From the NCBI GenBank assembly GCA_964503475.1, contig CAZCZU010000005.1:1-64000 (forward strand): a stretch of 64,000 bases of DNA. The letters run 5' to 3'. The notes beneath the pieces were generated by a model that saw only the letters and a list, made by a program, of their open reading frames with translations, was not told the origin of the DNA and did no database searches. The translations under genes were made by a program, and so were the position numbers. Origin of the DNA: CAZCZU01 sp964503475. Its GTDB lineage: Bacteria; Pseudomonadota; Zetaproteobacteria; Mariprofundales; Mariprofundaceae. Positions 33,923 to 40,634 of the stretch are shown piece by piece (positions within the stretch are counted from its first letter, which is position 1; every line of letters begins with the position of its first letter).

Positions 33923-35119
33923 ATGATTCCGTTGGTAATTCATGATCTGCAGGATTCGCAGCTCTTTGCTCTGGCGCAGGCGGCCGGACGTGCAGGGATT
34001 CCCGTGGCCGGCACCGGCTGGCCGGTCGAGCCTTGGGCAAAAAAGAGCCGGTATATTGGTGAAGTGGTGGAACTGCGTTGTCTTTCGGAGGTGCTGGCCG
34101 GGGTGTATGCGTTGGGTTTGAAGCATTCCGGTCTGCGGGGGGTCTGGCTTCCCTGCTCCGATGATGTGGTGCGTTTTACGGTCAACTATCGGGCTCTGAT
34201 GCGCAACATAGGCATGCATTTCATTGTGCCGGATGAGGAGGCCATGGATCGGGCGGTGAACCAGGAGACTCTGCCGGATGTGCATGGCTTGAAGATTGCC
34301 CCGATGTATGTGGTTTCTGCCGGTGAGCTGGTAAAAAACGCTGATGAATACCTTTACCCCATAATCATCAAGTCAAAACGGGATGCCTATATGAAGGTTG
34401 CAAGTTCGGAAGAGCTGCGCCGCTTGCTTGATCCGGTCGTGGCCGGGCAGCCGGACGCATCGGTTCGTATCCAGTCATTTATCGAGGGTGATGTATCCCG
34501 AATGGCTTCAGCGATGTTTCTGTTCGATGACGAGGGCAGGCCGGTGCGCGGATTTACCGGGCGCCGCCTGGCAGTGGCGTCGACCGATCATGGGCCGTTT
34601 GGAGAGACGGTGGCGGCGCGGGCAGAGTGGGTCCCCGAATTGTACGAAGGTGCCCGGGAGTTGCTTCGCACAATTGGCTGGAAGGGATTTGCCGAAGTGG
34701 AGTGCAAGCAGGAAGCGGATGGCCAATGGTATGTGATGGAGATTAACCCTCGACTTTCGGGTTGGATGTGCCTGGCCGAGGCTGACGGGGCTGGCATGCT
34801 TGAGGCCTATTATCGGATATGTACGGAAGGAGTGCGCCTGGATGAGAGGGTGCTGCAGCGTTCGAGCAAGCACTATCTGCGAATGATAGGCACCTGCGAT
34901 CACTACCCCTGTTGGGATCCGGCTCCAATGCGGCCGGAACGCGGGAGGAGAAAGATTTGGCGATTGCTGAAGGCAACGGGCCAATGCTTGATCTCCGGTG
35001 GAAGGATGCAGGTGGGGAGCTGGGATCGACGGGATCTGCTTGCCAGTGCCAGTATCGCCTGGGATAGCCTTCACAGGGCCAGGAGGTGGCATCGATGGCG
35101 GCAGCGCCAAGGCCAATGA
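33923..35119 (+). CDS. ATP-grasp protein, first of tandem pair
   Basis: 398 residues with start ATG 33923 behind TAAGG. The N-terminal domain (about 1-115) looks like a pre-ATP-grasp fold (IHDLQDSQLFALAQAAGRAG). The ATP-grasp core follows: YPIIIKSKRDAYM near residue 145 (ATP lysine), RIQSFIEGD, then GFAEVECKQ and the Mg-binding EINPRLSGW near residue 272. The family ligates carboxylates to amines or thiols using ATP, often on peptides. It is 39 bases upstream of a paralogue and divergent from peptide B. The C-terminal basic extension (RRWHRWRQRQGQ) is unusual. Substrate unknown. Confidence 0.83.
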   Translation: MIPLVIHDLQDSQLFALAQAAGRAGIPVAGTGWPVEPWAKKSRYIGEVVELRCLSEVLAGVYALGLKHSGLRGVWLPCSDDVVRFTVNYRALMRNIGMHFIVPDEEAMDRAVNQETLPDVHGLKIAPMYVVSAGELVKNADEYLYPIIIKSKRDAYMKVASSEELRRLLDPVVAGQPDASVRIQSFIEGDVSRMASAMFLFDDEGRPVRGFTGRRLAVASTDHGPFGETVAARAEWVPELYEGARELLRTIGWKGFAEVECKQEADGQWYVMEINPRLSGWMCLAEADGAGMLEAYYRICTEGVRLDERVLQRSSKHYLRMIGTCDHYPCWDPAPMRPERGRRKIWRLLKATGQCLISGGRMQVGSWDRRDLLASASIAWDSLHRARRWHRWRQRQGQ

Positions 35120-35158
35120 TTTCCTGTCCGGGGAGCATGCGAAATTACGAGAAGAAGA

Positions 35159-36373
35159 ATGGATAAAGCAGGTATGACCAAGCCACCTCTTCTGGTGCAT
35201 GATCTGCAGGATTCGCAGATGTTTGCGCTGGCCCAGGCGGCCGGGAGGGCGGGCATTGCCGTGGAGGGTACCCGTAAGGTGGCTGCGCCATGGGCGCAGG
35301 CCAGCCGTTATGTGGAACGAACGGTGTCGATGCCGAGCCTGAGCGATGCCGGCGCGGCTGCATATGCATTTGCCCTTCGCCAATCGGGATTGAGGGGAGT
35401 GTGGCTTCCCGGAGTGGACGATACGGTGTTGTTCACGGCCCGCTATCGTGCACTGCTGGAGAAGGCGGGGATGCATTTTCTGGTGGCCGATGCAGAGACT
35501 CAGGAACGGGCGCACGACTTCTGGCGCCTGCCGAAGGTGGCGGGGCTTGCCATGCCGTTCGGCGGCCAGTTCCATCTGCGGGAGATTGCCGACTCACTTC
35601 GGGAGTACGCCTATCCACTGATGGTGAAAAATGCACGTGGTGATTACCGATGTATTGATAATGCCGATGCCCTGGCTATCTACCTGGAGCGAATGAGTGA
35701 GGAGGAGGGGGCGGATGCTTTGCTGGCAATGCAGGGCTATATCCCCGGTCCGGTGGAGCGCATGGCCACGGCCATGCTGCTGTTCGATGCTGAGTCGCGC
35801 CCTGTGCGCGGATTTACCGGGCGACGCCTGCGGGTGGCGCCGACCGTGCACGGCGCTTTCGGCGAGACCACGGCGGCCAGGTCCGAATGGATTCCGGAGC
35901 TCTACGATGGTGCGGTCGAACTGTTATCGGAACTGGGATGGAAGGGCTTTGCCGAGGTGGAATGCAAGCAGGGGGAGGATGGGCGCTGGCAGGTGATGGA
36001 GATGAATCGGCGCCTCTCCGGCTGGACCTGCCTGGCTGAAAAGGACGGTGTCGATATGCTGGCAGCCTATCACCGGATCTGTGCCGATGGCGTGCGGCTG
36101 GACGAGGCGTGTCCGCAGCGTTCGCGGGCCGGCTATGTGCGCATGATCGCCACGCGTGATCACGATCCGGACTGGGGCGTGGCAACGGTGGCGGACGATT
36201 CGCGGCTTCGACGCTTGCGGCGGCTGATCGGGGCGCTCTGGCTGGAGTGGCGGCGTCCGGATGAGATCTCTTTGGGGGCCTGGGATCGGCGGGACCTGCG
36301 CGCCAGTCTGCTGCTGTTTGGCGCGACCGTGCGCAGGCTCTGGCGGCTCTGGCGGGGGCGCCCGGTTTTTTAG
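35159..36373 (+). CDS. ATP-grasp protein, second of tandem pair
   Basis: 404 residues, clearly a paralogue of the gene at 33923 (shared LVHDLQDSQMFALAQAAGRAG, PVRGFTGRRL, ELGWKGFAEVECKQ). The Mg-binding stretch reads EMNRRLSGW: Arg replaces the usual Pro, but Glu and Asn remain, so it may still be active. The ATP lysine region is YPLMVKNARG. It ends in WRLWRGRPVF. Its stop codon TAG takes its G from the inserted element that follows. Two copies suggest two successive ligations or two substrates; this is inference. Confidence 0.83.
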   Translation: MDKAGMTKPPLLVHDLQDSQMFALAQAAGRAGIAVEGTRKVAAPWAQASRYVERTVSMPSLSDAGAAAYAFALRQSGLRGVWLPGVDDTVLFTARYRALLEKAGMHFLVADAETQERAHDFWRLPKVAGLAMPFGGQFHLREIADSLREYAYPLMVKNARGDYRCIDNADALAIYLERMSEEEGADALLAMQGYIPGPVERMATAMLLFDAESRPVRGFTGRRLRVAPTVHGAFGETTAARSEWIPELYDGAVELLSELGWKGFAEVECKQGEDGRWQVMEMNRRLSGWTCLAEKDGVDMLAAYHRICADGVRLDEACPQRSRAGYVRMIATRDHDPDWGVATVADDSRLRRLRRLIGALWLEWRRPDEISLGAWDRRDLRASLLLFGATVRRLWRLWRGRPVF

Positions 36374-36639
36374 GACCTGTTAACACTAATTTCGGTGTTG
36401 CCGCTGTTGCCCCAAACGGGGGCAATCAAGGCGCGAGGGATGAAATTTGGTGCCTCCAAATGAATCCTGAGTAACGCCGAGTGGCCCGGTTTGGGGCGCA
36501 GTCCTTCAGGGATAGACCATTTTTCCGTCCTGCCGCGTTATCGCTCGCTTGTGTGCAATGAGCACGCCACGCTCGCAATGCCTTGCAGGGCCGAAAAAAT
36601 GGCCGTATCGGCGCCGTCGAAATTAGTGTTAACAGACCC
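36373..36639. mobile_element. MITE-like element with 22-bp terminal inverted repeats
   Basis: 267 bp with ends GG(A/G)(C/T)CTGTTAACACTAATTTCG, matching at 20 of 22 positions, and flanked by TA on both sides (36371-36372, 36640-36641). That is the target duplication expected for IS630/Tc1-type transposition. It has no transposase or coding sequence that I can support, so it is probably non-autonomous. It landed in the TA shared by the stop codons of two convergent genes; see findings. I recall similar multi-copy sequences in other proteobacteria but cannot check copy number. Confidence 0.8.
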
Positions 36640-37496
36640 TAGGAAGATGCTGTGCCCAACTCCTGCCGGATTCTGCTCCATGCATCACGGGCATTGTTGA
36701 AGGGCAGGGCGAAGAAGCGGGTGATGCTGGGGATGCGCCGGTTGAGCTCCCGGATCATCTCGGCCGGGGGGAGCTGGTGGTGCATGTGGGTGGCGATCTC
36801 TATCAGGGCCTGGCTGCGTCGAAGCGGCGTGGGTTGCATGACAGCATCGCGGCTGTAGGTGGGGAAGACGATGGTGGCCAGCGGTAGCGGCTCCCGGCAG
36901 GGGGTTGGTGGCAGCCACAGCAGGTTGGCAAGCGTTTTGCCGCGATAATCAGGGAAACGAAACAGGAACTTTGCGAGCCCCGCCTGTTGCAGTTCCGCAT
37001 GGCGAAAGGCGGGGTGGCGCTGTTTGCCCCACTGGAGTGGTCGCGGGAAGGGTACGATATGGCCGTCGCCACTGAGTAGTGAAAATTCATCCGAAAGATA
37101 GGCGGCACCGTCGAGTACGGCGGCAGTACAGAGGCTGCTTTTGCCGGCTCCGGAGATGCCGGCCAGGGATACCGCCTGTCCATCGATTCCGACCGTGGCC
37201 GCATGCAACGACAGACAGTCCGGCTGCAGAGCATTGAGGGCATATAGATAGAAATGGACCTCGAAGCCGGCGGCTGTTTCGGTGGCATCATGACCGTGCC
37301 AGAGGGGCTGGTCGTTGACCGAGAGTGTCATGCCGTCGCCTGTAGCATCCTGTTCGATGCGAAAGGTGATTTGGGCTTTGCCTTCACTGCGTCGGTTATA
37401 AAGGCGCAGCATGGCATCGAGAATAGGGGTGCATGCCGGCACATCGCAGGATACATCGATGCCGACAGTGCCAATGGCCAGCTGCCAGTGGCGCAT
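36639..37496 (-). CDS. HprK-related kinase (HPr-rel-A type)
   Basis: 285 residues. LSLHAATV leads into a P-loop LAGISGAGKSSLCTA near residue 115, followed by YLSDEFSLLSGDG, the HprK-like Asp-Glu pattern. The true HPr kinases act on the sugar-transport protein HPr, but no HPr is nearby. The combination with a PqqD-like neighbour matches what annotators call HprK-related kinase A of the 'HPr-rel-A system' (recalled, not looked up), whose target is unproven. It overlaps the PqqD-like gene at its start. Its stop TAG was reshaped by the element at 36373. Confidence 0.8.
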   Translation of the reverse strand: MRHWQLAIGTVGIDVSCDVPACTPILDAMLRLYNRRSEGKAQITFRIEQDATGDGMTLSVNDQPLWHGHDATETAAGFEVHFYLYALNALQPDCLSLHAATVGIDGQAVSLAGISGAGKSSLCTAAVLDGAAYLSDEFSLLSGDGHIVPFPRPLQWGKQRHPAFRHAELQQAGLAKFLFRFPDYRGKTLANLLWLPPTPCREPLPLATIVFPTYSRDAVMQPTPLRRSQALIEIATHMHHQLPPAEMIRELNRRIPSITRFFALPFNNARDAWSRIRQELGTASS

Positions 37497-37804
37497 CAGT
37501 CGTTTTTGCTGCTGGTGATCAGGCCGTAGGCGGAGAATTCACTTAGGATGGCCATCGTATCGGTGCTCACCTGCCCGGGCTCACTTTCCGGAATCGATTC
37601 GCTGATGATATTGGCGATATCCTGCGGCGAGTGTTTGCCGTCGCACAGATCGAGGATGATGGCAGCCATCAGATTGACGGCAAAATTGGAGCCACTCTCT
37701 TCATCGACGAAGATCACCTCTTCCATCTCTTCCATCTCTTCGCGGATCAATCCCTGACGTTTGAGCGGGTATTCGGGGACGGAAAAGTCATAACTCTGTT
37801 GCAT
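37496..37804 (-). CDS. PqqD-like peptide-binding protein
   Basis: 102 residues from ATG 37804 (MQQSYDFSVPEYPL); five more residues are possible upstream. An acidic stretch (EEMEEMEEVIFVDEESGSN) precedes FAVNLMAAIILDLCDGKHSPQDIA, which matches the winged-helix PqqD pattern. PqqD-like domains (RiPP recognition elements) hold a peptide leader for a radical SAM enzyme, and such an enzyme is encoded just upstream. It shares bases with the kinase gene, so all three are likely translated together. Confidence 0.8.
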   Translation of the reverse strand: MQQSYDFSVPEYPLKRQGLIREEMEEMEEVIFVDEESGSNFAVNLMAAIILDLCDGKHSPQDIANIISESIPESEPGQVSTDTMAILSEFSAYGLITSSKND

Positions 37805-37808
37805 GCGA

Positions 37809-38996
37809 TCAGGCTCCAAGCAGGGTGGCGATCATACGGCAGTCGTGGCAGGCGAGGTCGGGGCGTGGGGCTGAGCCCTTGGCCGGGATTCGTCGTGCCA
37901 GCCGCTGCAGTATCTCCGGCAAGGATGCCTCATTCAGATTGCCGAGCAAGTGGTTGCGCGAAAATATACAGGGATAGATGTCGCCGTTGGCGGCAATGGC
38001 TAGTTTGCCGGTGCGAGCTTGCTCGTGCTGAAACGATGAATCATGTGGTGGGGCTGTATGTTCGATCCGAATGTCGCGGGCGGGCTCCACGGCGCTGCCA
38101 CGGCCGGTGCCATGCACCGGGTCAATGCGGATATTTTGCTCGTCGATGCCAAGTTTCTTGTGCAGAAACTCGACAGTGGCCGGCAGGGTGGCGGCATTTT
38201 GCTGCATCAGGGCAATGCCGATACGTACTTCCAGTCCCGTGGCCTGGGTGCGACGGATGGCGGTCAGGGTGCGCTCCATGCTTCCCGGCACCTGGGTGAT
38301 GGTATCGTGAGTGTCAGCGTCACATGAGTAGAGGGAAAAGCACAGGCGTGGGGCAAACGGTACGAGCTCTTTCAGCAACGGGGCGTGCAGCAGCAGGCCG
38401 TTGGTGTAAATTTCAATGCCGGGGATCGTCTTGCCGTGGGCATAGGCTACCAGTTCGATCAGATCGGGATGGATCAGAGGATCGCCGCCGGTAAACTGAA
38501 TAAAGGGTTGGCCCAGTGCACATGCCTGGTCGATCATCTCCTTGACCAAGGCTGGTGGCAGCATCTCTTCGCGTTCCGGTGAGGAGTCGGCATAGCAGTG
38601 GATGCACTGCTCGTTGCAGCGGCTGGTCAACTCGATAAACAGCATGCCCAGACCGGTGCCGAGAAGGATGGAGTCATCACACTTATCGACAATCCGAGCC
38701 TGTTGCAGGCCGGTCAGCCATGGATGGGTTGATTCGATACGCTTCAGTAGCGGATTGTCACGGTGGCCTGCGAGCAGCTCTTCGATTGCGTTCGCGAAAC
38801 TTCCGTTGAGTTCCAGCTGATGGTTGCCGTCGTCAAGCCGGAGGTTGGTTTCGGTTTTCCCAACGGCCAGGAGTTGCTCGCCACTAAGGCGCAGAATTGA
38901 CACGGAATCTGAAAGGGGAAAGGGGCTGATTGGCTCGCCTTTTAAACGCAGGTTTTTTGGGTTTTGGTTCCACTGCAGCGGCAGGTGCCTCGGCAA
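37809..38996 (-). CDS. Radical SAM protein with SPASM-like C-terminus
   Basis: 395 residues. The radical SAM motif CNEQCIHC lies at about residues 126-133 (after MLFIELTSR), then FTGGDPLIHPDL for SAM binding. Near the end IYPCIFSRNHLLGN and DLACHDCRM supply four or more Cys for an auxiliary cluster. Such enzymes modify peptides (thioether, C-C or other links). The TTG at 38994-38996 is the first start; it overlaps the peptide C gene by 55 bases. A later GTG near residue 31 is possible, so the N-terminus is uncertain. A PqqD-like partner follows directly. Confidence 0.85.
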   Translation of the reverse strand: MPRHLPLQWNQNPKNLRLKGEPISPFPLSDSVSILRLSGEQLLAVGKTETNLRLDDGNHQLELNGSFANAIEELLAGHRDNPLLKRIESTHPWLTGLQQARIVDKCDDSILLGTGLGMLFIELTSRCNEQCIHCYADSSPEREEMLPPALVKEMIDQACALGQPFIQFTGGDPLIHPDLIELVAYAHGKTIPGIEIYTNGLLLHAPLLKELVPFAPRLCFSLYSCDADTHDTITQVPGSMERTLTAIRRTQATGLEVRIGIALMQQNAATLPATVEFLHKKLGIDEQNIRIDPVHGTGRGSAVEPARDIRIEHTAPPHDSSFQHEQARTGKLAIAANGDIYPCIFSRNHLLGNLNEASLPEILQRLARRIPAKGSAPRPDLACHDCRMIATLLGA

Positions 38997-39355
38997 CCGC
39001 CGGCCCTGAGGCTTCGTTTGCAGAGTTTTTCAGCTTTTTGGCCGCCGGCAGCGGTCCAGATGGCGTTGCGGCAGGCGGCGCAGTTGCCCAGCTCGCAGCG
39101 GGCAATGTAACAGGTTGAACTGGTCGGATTGGTTGCACAGGGACAGCAGGCAGTGCCGTTGGCAGAGATAGTGATCAGCTTTTGCTGGCCATTGACGGTG
39201 CAGGTCTGGGTGGCCGCTTCAGCAGCCGGGATGCCGGTAGCCATCACGCCCAGAATCGCGGGAGGAACATAGGCGGCCATCTTCAACAGGGCTCGGCGAC
39301 TTTGCAGTTCAACAGAGGCAGATTGATTTTCGGCGTTGTGTTGCTTCTGGCTCAT
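38942..39355 (-). CDS. Cys-rich exported protein with Tat-like leader (peptide C)
   Basis: 137 residues, ATG 39355 behind GAGGGGACA. Leader SRRALLKMAAYVPPAILG then IPAAEAA; mature part with 13 Cys: TQTC, TACCPC, C-x4-C, ELGNCAAC, KLC, GGC, TCRC and terminal KTCV. Shares LITISANGTACCPC with peptides A and B. It is the first gene of a minus-strand chain ending with the kinase, so it is the best candidate substrate of the radical SAM enzyme. Its 3' end is also used as the 5' end of that enzyme gene if the TTG start is right. Confidence 0.83.
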   Translation of the reverse strand: MSQKQHNAENQSASVELQSRRALLKMAAYVPPAILGVMATGIPAAEAATQTCTVNGQQKLITISANGTACCPCATNPTSSTCYIARCELGNCAACRNAIWTAAGGQKAEKLCKRSLRAGGCRGTCRCSGTKTQKTCV

Positions 39356-39373
39356 TGGTGATGTCCCCTCTTT

Positions 39374-39396
39374 CTAAGAACGGTTTGCATTCTTAG
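39374..39396. promoter_or_regulatory. Inverted repeat in the leader of peptide C gene
   Basis: CTAAGAA (39374-39380) and TTCTTAG (39390-39396) are separated by nine bases, just upstream of the peptide C ribosome-binding site. It could be an operator or a hairpin in the 5' leader. No similar repeat precedes peptides A or B. Confidence 0.4.
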
Positions 39397-39482
39397 TCTG
39401 GAATTATGCCAAGGATTGGGGGTTTGGCCAGTCGTTTGTGGTTTTTTGCCGGTTTTGTCATGGAACGTATCTGGGATTTGAA

Positions 39483-39510
39483 TTGACGGTAATAAGGTGC
39501 TCCCTACAAT
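39483..39510 (+). promoter_or_regulatory. Sigma-70-like promoter for the nucleotidyltransferase gene
   Basis: TTGACG (39483-39488) and TACAAT (39505-39510) with 16-nt spacing. A start about seven bases later would fall at roughly 39517, two bases before the ATG at 39519, so the transcript could be leaderless. No Shine-Dalgarno sequence precedes the ATG, which agrees. Confidence 0.55.
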
Positions 39511-39518
39511 GCAGATGT

Positions 39519-40619
39519 ATGAGCTATATTGTTTCCTCATCACAGTCCCGTGCGCAACTTTGCCGCTTAATCGCCGCAAAGGAGGCGATACCGGAGAAGG
39601 ACGGTGTGCTGCTTGAGGCAGCTATGAAAGAGGGGGTGGAACTTCTGGTCGATGCCGGCGGAGAGCAAACGCCGCTGTTGGCTGAACGCCGTAAAAGTTT
39701 TGCTATATGGCATTTGCGTTTGTCGAACGTGATTCAGCAAATCTTGCCAGCCGTGACCCGTGCCGGTGGCCGGGTGATGGTGATGCGAGGGCGTGCCTTG
39801 GGAGAGACGGTTTATGTCGATCCGATGATGCGTCCGCAGAGTGATATCGACCTGTTGATCGCCCCCGGCAACGTGATTGCGGTCAAACAGGTACTGTGGG
39901 ATTTGGGTTTTCGTCCCGATATCGATTATCCGAATATTTTTCAGCGTGGTGAAATCATGCTGGATACGCATACCGAGCCTCTTGGGATTGAGCGTATTCA
40001 TGCGTGGGCACATCTGACGCCATTACGTAGTGGAGACTTTTTCGAGCATAGCGAAGCGGGAGAGCTGTGTGGTCAGTCGGCTCTGTTGCTGCGGCCGCGG
40101 GTGCAGCTGCCCTATCTCTGTTTTCATGCGATGAAGCACTCTTTCGAGCGCCTGATCTGGCTTTGCGATATTGCCTTGCTGGCAAATCAGATTGAGGCCC
40201 GGGGTGCGTGGGATGAAGTCCTGGCCGGCATTCGTGAATACCGGCTGGAGCGCCCCTGTTATTATGCGCTGGCCTATGTGCGTCGCCATCTTGCGGCATC
40301 GGTGCCGGAGGAGCTTTTGGCATCGATTCGGCCGAAGATGGGGTTTGTCGAACGCGGGCTGTTTGCGCGTCACATGGATCATCAGCAGATTCCTTATCTG
40401 GCTGAGCGTCTTTTTGCTCGCATGCAGCCGGATCTGAAACATCGCATTGAGTTCTGGCGCGAGACAATCTACCCCAGTTATGAAGTGCGTAAGCAGATTG
40501 CCGGTTGCGGTTGTGTGAAGTGCAACTTCATTCGCAAGCGCTTGAAACAGGTGTTGAAAGGGTTGTGGCTGTTTGTGCGCGAAGGCTTTTCCCTGCTCAG
40601 CCACGCCCGCCACTCCTGA
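39519..40619 (+). CDS. Nucleotidyltransferase-fold protein (NTP_transf_5-like)
   Basis: 366 residues from ATG 39519 (MSYIVSSSQSRAQ). A nucleotidyltransferase motif MRGRALGETVYVD...RPQSDIDLLIAP at about residues 90-115 has the Asp-x-Asp typical of the fold, followed by LGIERIHAWAHLTPL and YLCFHAMKHSFERLIWLCDIALL. Proteins of this type accompany HprK-related kinase A and PqqD-like genes elsewhere (recollection). It may adenylylate a peptide or partner. A C-terminal C-G-C-x-x-C cluster near residue 330 with basic residues is unusual. Divergent from peptide C. Confidence 0.75.
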   Translation: MSYIVSSSQSRAQLCRLIAAKEAIPEKDGVLLEAAMKEGVELLVDAGGEQTPLLAERRKSFAIWHLRLSNVIQQILPAVTRAGGRVMVMRGRALGETVYVDPMMRPQSDIDLLIAPGNVIAVKQVLWDLGFRPDIDYPNIFQRGEIMLDTHTEPLGIERIHAWAHLTPLRSGDFFEHSEAGELCGQSALLLRPRVQLPYLCFHAMKHSFERLIWLCDIALLANQIEARGAWDEVLAGIREYRLERPCYYALAYVRRHLAASVPEELLASIRPKMGFVERGLFARHMDHQQIPYLAERLFARMQPDLKHRIEFWRETIYPSYEVRKQIAGCGCVKCNFIRKRLKQVLKGLWLFVREGFSLLSHARHS

Positions 40620-40634
40620 GGCTTTATTCCCAGC

